DNA from: CAZLFA01 sp964558665
Lineage (GTDB): Bacteria > Desulfobacterota > Syntrophia > Syntrophales > PHBD01
Reading direction: 5' to 3'
DNA: 42,190 nucleotides
Assembly: GCA_964558665.1 (NCBI GenBank)
Contig: CAZLFA010000032.1
Coordinates: 1 to 42,190, forward strand
Under the pieces are notes generated by a model. That model was not told where the DNA came from and searched no databases. It was given only the letters and a program-made list of their open reading frames with translations. Shown in pieces: positions 32,370-39,947 of the stretch; positions within the stretch are counted from its first letter, which is position 1, and every line of letters starts with the position of its first letter. The translations under genes were made by a program, and so were the position numbers.

Positions 32370-32786
32370 GTGAAGATTGCCATACCGGTGTGTAATGATC
32401 GGATCTCGACGGTTTTCGAAGCAGCTGAAGAGCTTTTGGTTGTTGATAACAAACCAGGGACAAATACGATCCGGTTCCGGGCGGCTTGTCTGCAGAACTC
32501 GATGATAAGCAGGACAGCGCAGCTCAAGATTCTCGGTATTGACGTTCTGATCTGCGGGGCTCTTACAAGGCCTGTGAAACACAGGATTGAAGCCACCGGC
32601 ATCAGAGTTATCTCTTTTATGAGAGGGAACGTGGATGAAGTTCTGGAGGCCTTCAGCAAAGGCGAGTTGGCCGACCGGAGGTATATTCTGCCCGGATGTA
32701 GCCCCGATCATTGTTTTGAGAGGAGAAGATGCCGCCGGCGCGGAATGCAGCACAAGGCAATGAAAACGGATGAAGAATCGACTTAG
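32370..32786 (+). CDS. ORP/NifX-like protein 2
   Basis: A 138-residue member of the dinitrogenase iron-molybdenum cofactor family: VKIAIPVCNDRISTVFEAAE at its start, VLICGALTRPV and GIRVISFMRGNVDEVLEAFS. The C-terminus is longer than usual, basic and Cys-containing (RYILPGCSPDHCFERRR). The GTG start has GCGGAGG upstream. As the first gene after the sigma54 promoter it is probably the head of the sigma54-controlled operon. Confidence 0.8.
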   Translation: MKIAIPVCNDRISTVFEAAEELLVVDNKPGTNTIRFRAACLQNSMISRTAQLKILGIDVLICGALTRPVKHRIEATGIRVISFMRGNVDEVLEAFSKGELADRRYILPGCSPDHCFERRRCRRRGMQHKAMKTDEEST

Positions 32787-32810
32787 AGTCGAAGATGGGA
32801 GATGAAAAAT

Positions 32811-33029
32811 ATGCCAAGAGGTGATGGTACAGGCCCTAGGGGCATGGGTGGCGGAGGCAGGCAAGGCCGGAACGGTCAAAGGCCTGGACGCCGGGGTGGA
32901 ACCCTGGCTGCTGGTCCCGTCGGCCACTGCGTTTGCCCTCAGTGCGGTCAGAGAGAAATTCATGAACGCGGAGTGCCTTGTATGGAACGTAAATGCCCCA
33001 ATTGCGGGCATCTTATGATGAGGCAATAG
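32811..33029 (+). CDS. glycine-rich zinc-ribbon small protein
   Basis: From the ATG at 32811 the protein is 72 residues. It starts MPRGDGTGPRGMGGGGRQGR, a Gly/Arg-rich stretch, and ends with a zinc-ribbon-like set CPQCGQ...CMERKCPNCGH. The start at 32811 is preferred over 32802 because GGGAG is then about 9 bases away. The first residues match the next gene's product (MPRGD-TGP-GMG). Such DUF5320-type proteins are often next to ORP/NifX genes; no function is established. Confidence 0.75.
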   Translation: MPRGDGTGPRGMGGGGRQGRNGQRPGRRGGTLAAGPVGHCVCPQCGQREIHERGVPCMERKCPNCGHLMMRQ

Positions 33030-33059
33030 CTTTAATCCTTAAGAAAGGAGGATATTAGA

Positions 33060-33386
33060 ATGCCAAGAGGTGATAGAACAGGTCCCGCAGGTATGGGACC
33101 AATGACGGGTCGCGCAGCCGGATTCTGCGCAGGCTGGGGTGTGCCTGGTTACGCAAATAATACACCGGGACGAGGTCTCGGTATGGGATATGGAAGGGGT
33201 CGTCGTTTTCTCGGCCGCGGATTCGGCAGAGGCGGCTATGGAAGAGGGGTTTTCCAATACCCTTATCCTTTCGATTCCGAGTCGGAAAGAAGGGAGTTGA
33301 AAAGTCAGGCTGATGCATTGCAGTCAGAACTGGAATTTATCAAAAAGCGGCTTGCCGAGATCGAAGGTGCGGCATCTGATTCTTAG
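33060..33386 (+). CDS. DUF5320-type glycine-rich protein with coiled-coil end
   Basis: A 108-residue protein. The N-terminal half (MPRGDRTGPAGMGPMTGRAA, then Gly/Arg/Phe-rich repeats such as FLGRGFGRGGYGRG) is low complexity, and the C-terminal part (SERRELKSQADALQSELEFI) is a heptad coiled coil. This matches DUF5320. A strong AAAGGAGGATATT ribosome-binding site precedes it. The family recurs beside ORP/NifX-like genes in anaerobes; a scaffolding role is a guess based on the coiled coil. Confidence 0.85.
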   Translation: MPRGDRTGPAGMGPMTGRAAGFCAGWGVPGYANNTPGRGLGMGYGRGRRFLGRGFGRGGYGRGVFQYPYPFDSESERRELKSQADALQSELEFIKKRLAEIEGAASDS

Positions 33387-33466
33387 GAAGACAGGTACAA
33401 TCAGAAGGTTGCTCTATATTTGAAAAAATATGGAGCGCCTTCTGAATTTAGAAAAGGAGATTAACT

Positions 33467-33826
33467 TTGAAGATTGCATTTACAACATCGGGAAAAGAAT
33501 TATCTTCACCGCTGGATGGGCGTTTTGGCCGCGCTCAAAGGTTTCTGATCTATGACACAGACAGCAAGGAGTTTGATCTGATAGAGAATCAGCAGAATCT
33601 TGAGGCGGCACAGGGAGCCGGAATACAGGCAGCGCAAAACGTAGCGAGAGCAGGCGCTGAAGTAGTGGTAACGGGGCATTGCGGCCCCAAGGCTTTCAGT
33701 GTTCTCAAAACGGCGGGAATCAAGGTTTTCAATACCGACGCGCCTACCGTTGCTGAGGCTCTGCAAAGGTTCAGTTCAGGCAACCTGAAACCGGCAGGCT
33801 CTGCCGATGTTGAAGGGCACTGGTAA
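33467..33826 (+). CDS. ORP/NifX-like protein 3
   Basis: A 119-residue protein of the dinitrogenase iron-molybdenum cofactor family, the length of the Desulfovibrio ORP. It starts TTG at 33467 with AAAAGGAGA upstream: MKIAFTTSGKELSSPLDGRF, then AEVVVTGHCGPKAFSVLKTA and a VFNTDAPTVAEALQRFSSGN end. It has a single Cys (in GHCGPKA). Of the three free-standing copies it looks closest to the classical ORP layout, so it is the best candidate for a Mo-Cu cluster protein here. Cluster binding is inference. Confidence 0.85.
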   Translation: MKIAFTTSGKELSSPLDGRFGRAQRFLIYDTDSKEFDLIENQQNLEAAQGAGIQAAQNVARAGAEVVVTGHCGPKAFSVLKTAGIKVFNTDAPTVAEALQRFSSGNLKPAGSADVEGHW

Positions 33827-33831
33827 TAAGC

Positions 33832-34467
33832 ATGAAGGCCATTTATGCAAGGATGTCATGCGGACAGAGGACAAAGATATCGGACTTCAGCAATATGAAC
33901 CTGGAATCAAGCATCACAAAGGCGCCGATAGGCAAGCGCATCCATTTTCATCTGATGGTCTGTTTCTTTCGTCTCCGTGACCTGTTTCATCCGCCTTACA
34001 GAATACTGCTTGAAACGGGTATGCGGAACGGCATGAAAGTTCTGGATTACGGTTGCGGCCCCGGAAGCTTTTCCATAGCGGCAGCAAGGTTGGTAGGGCG
34101 GAAGGGACTGGTATTTGCGTTGGACATCAATCCTCTTGCAGTCGCATCGGTAAAGCGGTCTGCCGGTCTGCTCGGCATGGACAATATGCGGCCGCTTCCC
34201 GGAAGCAGCCTTGATGACCTGCCTGAAGGAGAGATCGATATTGCTCTGCTTTACGATGTCCTGCACGAGATTGCAGAACCCGCAGCGCTGCTGAACAAGA
34301 TACGCAAAGCACTGAAGCCCGGTGGGCTTTTGTCCGTCAGTGATCATCATCTGACAGTTAAAAATATAATAGAGACTATTACCGGTACTCTGTCGTTTAG
34401 ATATGCCGGGCAGCGGCACAGCACTTTGCGATTTGAACCTGTCTCGGGAAGCGGGAATGCCGGATGA
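33832..34467 (+). CDS. class I SAM-dependent methyltransferase
   Basis: A 211-residue protein with a methyltransferase core: motif I VLDYGCGPGSFSIAAA (about 74-89), the acidic end of strand 2 in FALDINPLAV, and IALLYDVLHEIAEP plus KPGGLLSVSD further on. The C-terminus is short. It starts 5 bp after the ORP-like gene and overlaps the next gene by 4 bp (ATGA), so it belongs to the ORP operon. Methyl acceptor unknown. Confidence 0.85.
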   Translation: MKAIYARMSCGQRTKISDFSNMNLESSITKAPIGKRIHFHLMVCFFRLRDLFHPPYRILLETGMRNGMKVLDYGCGPGSFSIAAARLVGRKGLVFALDINPLAVASVKRSAGLLGMDNMRPLPGSSLDDLPEGEIDIALLYDVLHEIAEPAALLNKIRKALKPGGLLSVSDHHLTVKNIIETITGTLSFRYAGQRHSTLRFEPVSGSGNAG

Positions 34468-35306
34468 TTTATGCGATTGCATCAGGCAAGGGAGGCACCG
34501 GCAAGACAACGGTTGCCGTCAATCTGGCGAAGATTGTCAAAACGGATGTGTTACTGTTGGATTGTGACGTTGAAGAGCCCAACAGCAATTTATTTTTGAA
34601 AGGTACCTTAAGAAGCAGCGATGAGATAACGGTTCCGTTGCCTCAGGTTGACGAGTCCCTGTGCGATGCCTGCGGGAAGTGCGGACAGTTCTGTGAATAC
34701 AACGCGATAGTGTCTCTTATGACCAAACCGCTGATTTTCCCTGAACTATGTCACAGTTGCGGCGGCTGCATGAGGGTCTGTCCCCTCAACGCCATCAGCG
34801 AAAAGAACAGGCGAATAGGGGTCATTGAAACACTGGATTCAGGCAATATAACCCTCTTCCGGGGGTGTCTCGACGTGGGTGTGGCGATGTCGCCTCCGCT
34901 CATCCGGGCGGTAAAAGAGCGCATCAGGAATGGCTTCCCTTCCATTATTGATGCGCCGCCGGGCACCTCCTGTCCTGTAATCGCTACGCTCCGCGGGACA
35001 CGCTTTGTCGTATTGGTAACGGAACCGACGGCGTTTGGCCTGTACGACCTGACGCTGGCGGTTCGCATGGTGCGGGAATTGAAAATACCCTGCGGCGTTG
35101 TTATAAACCGCAGCGGCATCGGCGACAGCCGGGTAAATGATTTCTGCCGGGAAGAGAATATACCCCTCCTTGCGGAAATTCCCGATGACCGCAGGATTGC
35201 CGAGGCCTACTCAAGAGGGGAGATAATCGTCGATGTGCTTCCTGAGTACTGCAAGCTGTTTGAGGGGCTGTGGAAAAGAATCATGCAGGAGGCGGGTGAC
35301 GCTTAA
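34464..35306 (+). CDS. MinD/ParA-type ATPase with inserted 2x[4Fe-4S] ferredoxin domain (1)
   Basis: A 280-residue ATPase. The deviant Walker A is SGKGGTGKTT (7-16). Inserted after strand 2 is a ferredoxin domain with two clusters: C67-C70-C73-C77 and C96-C99-C102-C106. The second ATPase half has DAPPGTSCPV. This matches the Desulfovibrio vulgaris ORP-complex proteins DVU2103/DVU2104. It probably couples ATP use with electron transfer or metal-cluster assembly for ORP proteins. It overlaps the methyltransferase gene by 4 bp. Confidence 0.9.
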   Translation: MIYAIASGKGGTGKTTVAVNLAKIVKTDVLLLDCDVEEPNSNLFLKGTLRSSDEITVPLPQVDESLCDACGKCGQFCEYNAIVSLMTKPLIFPELCHSCGGCMRVCPLNAISEKNRRIGVIETLDSGNITLFRGCLDVGVAMSPPLIRAVKERIRNGFPSIIDAPPGTSCPVIATLRGTRFVVLVTEPTAFGLYDLTLAVRMVRELKIPCGVVINRSGIGDSRVNDFCREENIPLLAEIPDDRRIAEAYSRGEIIVDVLPEYCKLFEGLWKRIMQEAGDA

Positions 35307-35317
35307 GGAGTTATCAT

Positions 35318-35581
35318 ATGCCAACATATGAGTATCAGTGCCGTTCGTGTGGTTACAAATTTGAGGTAATGCAGAACATAACGGAAGCGCCTCTCACAAA
35401 TTGTCCGCAGTGTGGCGGGAATGTCAACCGGTTGGTCAGCGGCGGCAGCGGATTTATACTGAAAAGTTCCGCTCACGGCGGCAGCGACGGACAGAGAAGC
35501 GAGTGTTTACTGGAACAGACAGGCAGGACCTGTTGCGGTCGCGAAGAGCGTTGCGGAAAACCGGCCTGCGGAGACGGATGA
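35318..35581 (+). CDS. FmdB-like zinc ribbon protein 2
   Basis: An 87-residue FmdB-family protein: MPTYEYQCRSCGYKFEVMQN with a second pair in NCPQCGGNVNRLVSGGSGF. The tail has extra Cys (CLLEQTGRTCCGREERCGKP) as in the first FmdB-like protein of this locus. A strong AAGGAGTT ribosome-binding site precedes it. Its stop overlaps the following radical SAM start, so the two are coupled. Confidence 0.85.
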   Translation: MPTYEYQCRSCGYKFEVMQNITEAPLTNCPQCGGNVNRLVSGGSGFILKSSAHGGSDGQRSECLLEQTGRTCCGREERCGKPACGDG

Positions 35582-36531
35582 TGAGCAAACGAGATCACAG
35601 ATATGTTTACGGTCCTGTACCGTCACGCCGCCTGGGCAGATCTCTCGGGGTTGACCTCGTGCCGTTCAAGACCTGCACCTTTGATTGTGTCTACTGCCAG
35701 CTCGGCCGTACGACAAATAAAACAGTCGAACGCAGGGAATATGTTGACGCGGAAGAAATCCTTGCCGAAGTGAAGGAGAGGTTGTCAGGCGGTACAAGTC
35801 CCGACTATATAACCATTGCCGGTTCAGGAGAGCCTACCCTGAATTCGGCAATCGGCATTATCATATCAGGGATCAAAGAAGTGACTGATGTGCCCGTGGT
35901 TGTGCTTACCAACGGTTCACTGCTGTGGCGGCAGGACGTGCAGGATGATTTGATGACGGCCGATATCGTCATTCCTTCTCTGGATGCCGGTGATGAAGAC
36001 ATGTTTTTTTACATCAACCGGCCACACCCGGATATCTTTTTTGAGCATCTGATCGACGGTATTGCCTCATTTTCAGAACGCTTTCGAGGTGAAGTATGGC
36101 TGGAAGTTATGCTGTTGTCGGGAATAACCGGTCTGCCGAATGAGGCGAAAAAGATTGCCGCCCTGGCCGGACGTATTGCCCCGGAGCGTATTCAACTGAA
36201 TACCGTCAGCCGCCCCCCGGCAGAAGACTTTGCCTTTCCCTTGTCTGATAATCAGATGTCTCTAATAAGAGAGGTGTTTCCGGAAAATACGGAGATTGTC
36301 TGTAATAAGAAACATGGGGGTCATGATTATCCGGATGTCTTCGAGGCGGAAGACAGAGAAATCCTTTTGATGATCAGCCGACGGCCCTGCACTGTCCAGG
36401 ATATCGCGGAAGGTCTTCGTGTGAATATTCTTGAACTGTATAAGCGCCTTGATGAGCTCATCGCTGCCGGAAAGGCAAGAAGAATTATTGCGGGAGGGCA
36501 AACCTTTTTCTCTGCCGGGAACCCGGCTTAA
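35581..36531 (+). CDS. radical SAM protein, COG0731 type
   Basis: About 316 residues. The motif region VYGPVPSRRLGRSLGVDLVP precedes the radical SAM cluster CTFDCVYCQL. GSGEPTLN is the SAM-binding GEP-like motif. The C-terminus is a winged-helix-like segment (RPCTVQDIAEGLRVNILELY). Two adjacent ATGs (35578 and 35581) exist; the second is better spaced from GGAG. COG0731 proteins are related to the tRNA wybutosine enzyme family but bacterial members near ORP genes are of unknown function; cofactor or peptide modification is possible. Confidence 0.85.
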   Translation: MSKRDHRYVYGPVPSRRLGRSLGVDLVPFKTCTFDCVYCQLGRTTNKTVERREYVDAEEILAEVKERLSGGTSPDYITIAGSGEPTLNSAIGIIISGIKEVTDVPVVVLTNGSLLWRQDVQDDLMTADIVIPSLDAGDEDMFFYINRPHPDIFFEHLIDGIASFSERFRGEVWLEVMLLSGITGLPNEAKKIAALAGRIAPERIQLNTVSRPPAEDFAFPLSDNQMSLIREVFPENTEIVCNKKHGGHDYPDVFEAEDREILLMISRRPCTVQDIAEGLRVNILELYKRLDELIAAGKARRIIAGGQTFFSAGNPA

Positions 36532-36552
36532 ATGAGGAAGTTGAAAAAGTAA

Positions 36553-37434
36553 ATGAAGGAAATTGTTATCATCAGCGGCAAGGGCGGTACGGGTAAAACG
36601 AGCCTGACAGCCTCGTTTGCCGCTTTGGCGGAACGGCGCGTCATTGCGGATTGTGATGTGGATGCAGCCGATCTTCATCTGGTGCTTTCCCCCCGGATAA
36701 CCGAGAGACACGAGTTCAGAAGCGGGCGGGAAGCGGTTATTCGCAGCTCCGACTGCGTCGGTTGCGGCCTCTGCATGGAATATTGCCGCTTTGGGGCGGT
36801 TGTGCAGAAAAACGAGGCAGCGGGAAGGACAGAGTATGTGATTGATCCGTTTTCCTGCGAGGGCTGCGGCGTCTGCGTGCATTTCTGTCCAGCGGAGGCC
36901 ATTGATTTTCCCGAACGGATGTGCGGCGAATGGATGATTTCGGAAACCCGCTACGGTCCGATGGTACATGCTCAACTGAGTGCAGCTGCTGAAAATTCGG
37001 GAAAACTGGTTTCCACCGTCCGTCGCGAGGCGCGACGCATTGCCGGGGAGCAGAACCTGGATATGATTCTCGTTGACGGTCCTCCGGGCATTGGTTGCCC
37101 CGTCATCGCTTCGGTTACAGGTGCTTCTCTGGTGCTGGCAGTCACGGAACCCACCGTTTCCGGCGAGCATGATCTTGAAAGAGTGCTTTCTCTGGCTCGC
37201 CATTTCGAGATTCAGGCGGCAGTTTGCGTAAACAAGTGGGATCTCAACCCCGGCATGGCGGACAGAATTGAAGAAAAGGTGCTTTTGTCGGGTGCCGTGA
37301 TTGCAGGGCGGATTCGTTACGACGGTGCAGTAACCTCTGCTCAAATGCAACAGATGGCTGTTGTGGAGACGGATGCACCTTCCGCGGATGACATCAGGCA
37401 CATTTGGGCTCAGCTTTGTTCCATGACGCCGTGA
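36553..37434 (+). CDS. MinD/ParA-type ATPase with inserted 2x[4Fe-4S] ferredoxin domain (2)
   Basis: A 293-residue paralogue of the ATPase at 34464. The Walker A is SGKGGTGKTS (8-17). The inserted ferredoxin domain has C68-C71-C74-C78 and C102-C105-C108-C112, and VDGPPGIGCPVIAS lies in the second half. Such proteins occur in pairs in the ORP locus of Desulfovibrio (DVU2103 and DVU2104), and heterodimers are possible. It follows the radical SAM gene by 21 bp. Confidence 0.9.
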   Translation: MKEIVIISGKGGTGKTSLTASFAALAERRVIADCDVDAADLHLVLSPRITERHEFRSGREAVIRSSDCVGCGLCMEYCRFGAVVQKNEAAGRTEYVIDPFSCEGCGVCVHFCPAEAIDFPERMCGEWMISETRYGPMVHAQLSAAAENSGKLVSTVRREARRIAGEQNLDMILVDGPPGIGCPVIASVTGASLVLAVTEPTVSGEHDLERVLSLARHFEIQAAVCVNKWDLNPGMADRIEEKVLLSGAVIAGRIRYDGAVTSAQMQQMAVVETDAPSADDIRHIWAQLCSMTP

Positions 37435-37511
37435 AATACAAAAAATAACCGTCGAGGGGAAAGATTTACAGACCCTGTGAAAGGACGGATTCAACAAGGA
37501 GCGTGTTTACA

Positions 37512-38771
37512 ATGAAGAAACTTGAAAAGATCGGAGATTGCAGAGGCGCAAAAGAAGGTCAGGATGACAAGAGCCGGGAGCGCCTGAAGCAGTATGTGGA
37601 AAGCGATAAGTTGAAAGATCGCATGAAAAAGATCAAACACAAGATCATGGTGTTGTCCGGCAAGGGAGGGGTGGGCAAAAGCACTGTGGCGGCGAATATC
37701 GCGATAGCTTTGGGAATGAATGGGATGCATGTCGGCCTTCTCGACGTCGATTTTCATGGTCCCAGTATACCCAAATTGCTCGGTCTTGAAGGATGTCAGT
37801 TTCGCGTTGAGGGAGAAGAGATGGTTCCCGTTGAATTCGCTGCCAGCATTAAAGTCATGTCCCTGGGGTTTCTTCTTCCGAAGCAGGATACGGCGGTGAT
37901 CTGGCGCGGCCCGGTCAAGATGAGTGCCATCAAGCAACTGCTCACGGATGTCCGGTGGGGGGAACTGGACTATCTGGTCATGGACTTTCCCCCGGGAACA
38001 GGTGACGAGGCGCTCTCTATCGCGCAACTTCTTCCGGACAGCGAAGGCGCCGTTATCGTCACAACCCCCCAGGACCTGGCGCTTGCTGACGTGCGAAAAT
38101 CAATAGATTTCTGCAGGCAACTGAAGATACGCGTAATTGGAGTAATCGAAAACATGAGCGGCCTGTCCTGTCCTCACTGCAATAAGGTTATCGATATCTT
38201 CAAAAGCGGCGGCGGCGAAGTGATGGCAAAAGAACAGGGGGTTCCTTTTCTGGGGCGCATACCAATTGAGCCGAAAATCGTCGAGGCGTCCGACATGGGC
38301 ACGCCTTTTTGTTACAAGTATAACAAGATGGAGGCCGCTGCTGCGTTTTTAAAGATTGTGGAAAAAATAGCAGAGATAGATAGCAAAGAGGAAGAAAAGG
38401 TGGTCACCGTTAACAGCAAGATAGCTGAAACAGTCAGAATGGCGGTTCCCGTGGCGGGCGGGCGACTGTGCAGCCATTTCGGCCACTGTGAAACATTCGC
38501 CCTGTTGGACGTCGACATGGAGAATAAAAAGATAATCGGCCGTGAAGACATTCCGGCACCTCCTCATGAGCCGGGACTTCTGCCGCGCTGGCTTGAGGAA
38601 AAAGGCGCATCGGTCGTGATCGCCGGCGGCATGGGTTCGCGGGCGCAGGGGCTGTTTGCGGAAAGAGGCATAAAAGTTGTCGTCGGCGCTTCCGAGGGAG
38701 ACCCGGAAACGCTGGTCATGAACTTCGTGGGCGGCTCGCTCGTTACCGGAGCCAATGTCTGTGACCACTAA
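37512..38771 (+). CDS. Mrp (ApbC/NBP35) ATPase fused to an ORP domain (MrpORP)
   Basis: From the ATG at 37512 (AAGGAG 10 bases upstream; the GTG at 37503 is too close to it) the protein has 419 residues. The N-terminal part is an Mrp-type iron-sulfur carrier ATPase with Walker A SGKGGVGKST, VMDFPPGTGDE and the cluster-binding CPHC pair near residue 220. The C-terminal 110 residues (MAVPVAGGRLCSHFGHCETF onward) form an ORP/NifX domain. This is the layout of Desulfovibrio vulgaris MrpORP (DVU2109), part of the ORP complex. It should deliver or hold metal clusters for the ORP proteins. Confidence 0.92.
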   Translation: MKKLEKIGDCRGAKEGQDDKSRERLKQYVESDKLKDRMKKIKHKIMVLSGKGGVGKSTVAANIAIALGMNGMHVGLLDVDFHGPSIPKLLGLEGCQFRVEGEEMVPVEFAASIKVMSLGFLLPKQDTAVIWRGPVKMSAIKQLLTDVRWGELDYLVMDFPPGTGDEALSIAQLLPDSEGAVIVTTPQDLALADVRKSIDFCRQLKIRVIGVIENMSGLSCPHCNKVIDIFKSGGGEVMAKEQGVPFLGRIPIEPKIVEASDMGTPFCYKYNKMEAAAAFLKIVEKIAEIDSKEEEKVVTVNSKIAETVRMAVPVAGGRLCSHFGHCETFALLDVDMENKKIIGREDIPAPPHEPGLLPRWLEEKGASVVIAGGMGSRAQGLFAERGIKVVVGASEGDPETLVMNFVGGSLVTGANVCDH

Positions 38772-38789
38772 AAGAAAGGAGAGTCATCA

Positions 38790-39353
38790 TTGATAGGTCT
38801 TGTCCCCAACCGGTTTTTTCTCACCAAAGGCGTCGGAGCCCACAAGGAGGAGCTCCACTCATTTGAATTGGCATTGAGGGATGCAGGAATAGAAAAGTGC
38901 AACCTCGTGCAGGTGTCGAGCATACTGCCCCCGGGCTGTAAAATGATTCCCAAAACTCATGGCCTGAAATATCTGAAGCCTGGTGCAATCACCTATTGTG
39001 TAATGAGCCGATGCTCCAGTTGCGAGCCGAGAAGGCTTATTGTTTCATCAATAGGCTGCGCAATCCCTGCCGATAAGAATGTCTACGGGTATATAAGCGA
39101 GCATCATGCCTTCGGCCAGACGGAAAAACAGGCCGGTGATTACGCGGAAGATCTGGCGGCGGCCATGCTGGCCTCCACCCTGGGTATTGATTTCAACGCC
39201 GACGAAAGCTGGGATGAGAAAAAAGAGATTTTCAAGATCAGCGGCAAGATTGTGCGGACGAGGAACATCACTCAGTCCAGTATACTGAAGAGCAAAGGAT
39301 ATACAACTGTGCTGGCTGCGGCGGTGTTCATTCTTCCGGATAAAATCAGGTAA
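38790..39353 (+). CDS. pyruvoyl-dependent arginine decarboxylase
   Basis: A 187-residue PvlArgDC. The start is TTG at 38790 with AAAGGAGAG upstream. The self-cleavage site is QVSSILPPGC: cleavage between Ser43 and Ser44 would create the pyruvoyl group. Further family segments are KPGAITYCVMSRC and CAIPADKNVYGY. It converts arginine to agmatine and CO2. It lies 18 bp after the Mrp-ORP gene and thus in the same transcription unit, though no polyamine gene is near. Its role in the locus is not explained by known ORP biology. Confidence 0.9.
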   Translation: MIGLVPNRFFLTKGVGAHKEELHSFELALRDAGIEKCNLVQVSSILPPGCKMIPKTHGLKYLKPGAITYCVMSRCSSCEPRRLIVSSIGCAIPADKNVYGYISEHHAFGQTEKQAGDYAEDLAAAMLASTLGIDFNADESWDEKKEIFKISGKIVRTRNITQSSILKSKGYTTVLAAAVFILPDKIR

Positions 39354-39428
39354 TGATTCGTATCCGCATAATCATCCTGATCCATTGCTTTGCATGATGA
39401 GGCCGGGATAATCTGCAACAGTTATACT

Positions 39429-39947
39429 ATGAAAAAAGACAGCGATGCCTATTCCGCAGAAGATTTTGAAACGCTTTCGGAAAAGATAAAGGAATATGGA
39501 ACAAATCCGGAACACCTCGGCCGCATGTCAAGGCCGGACGGATATGCACGAATTACGGGTCCTTGCGGAGACACGGATGAAGTCTACCTGCGCGTAAAAA
39601 TCGGTAAGGTGGAAGAGGCAACATTCATGACGGATGGCTGTCTCTTCAGCCGGGCTGCGTGCAACGCTGCTGCGCATCTGGCGATAGGGAAAGCCCTTCA
39701 CGAGTGCCTTATCATAGACCAGGAATCCATAATGAATCATCTTGGCAATATGCCCGCCAGTCATGCCCATTGCGCTCTGCTGGCATCCGAAACCCTTTCT
39801 GCGGCTGTCAGGAATTACGTGCTTGACCATACGAAGTCAGCTTACAGGAGTACAAGACCTTTGAAAAGTTCATTAAAGAAACGGTTTGTTTATTCGGAAC
39901 CATCTTCAGGGAAGATGACGAATAAAGATTTCTCAAAAATATTATGA
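39429..39947 (+). CDS. NifU/IscU-like Fe-S scaffold domain protein
   Basis: From the ATG at 39429 (MKKDSDAYSAE) the product is 172 residues. The NifU N-terminal fold shows conserved Cys at TGPCGDTDE, FMTDGCLFSRAAC and SHAHCALLA, three of which fit the IscU cluster ligands. The frame opens at TTG 39390 but that part has no family similarity. The start has no clear ribosome-binding site. A C-terminal extension rich in Lys/Arg follows the fold. It overlaps the next gene by 4 bp. A scaffold for clusters of this locus is a reasonable inference; no NifS-like desulfurase is nearby. Confidence 0.75.
   Translation: MKKDSDAYSAEDFETLSEKIKEYGTNPEHLGRMSRPDGYARITGPCGDTDEVYLRVKIGKVEEATFMTDGCLFSRAACNAAAHLAIGKALHECLIIDQESIMNHLGNMPASHAHCALLASETLSAAVRNYVLDHTKSAYRSTRPLKSSLKKRFVYSEPSSGKMTNKDFSKIL

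Noticed and set aside
35401..35577. Upstream extension of the radical SAM gene
   Set aside because: It overlaps the FmdB-like gene in another frame. The family starts at VYGPVPSRRLG, just after the ATG at 35581.
36262..37497. Long minus-strand open frame of 411 codons
   Set aside because: Antisense to the second MinD-ferredoxin ATPase and radical SAM genes, whose motifs are intact on the plus strand.
29721..38771. Nitrogenase cofactor (nif) cluster
   Set aside because: The NifX-like domains suggested it, but there are no nifHDK, nifE/N or nifB genes; together with Mrp-ORP and MinD-ferredoxin genes the ORP interpretation fits better.
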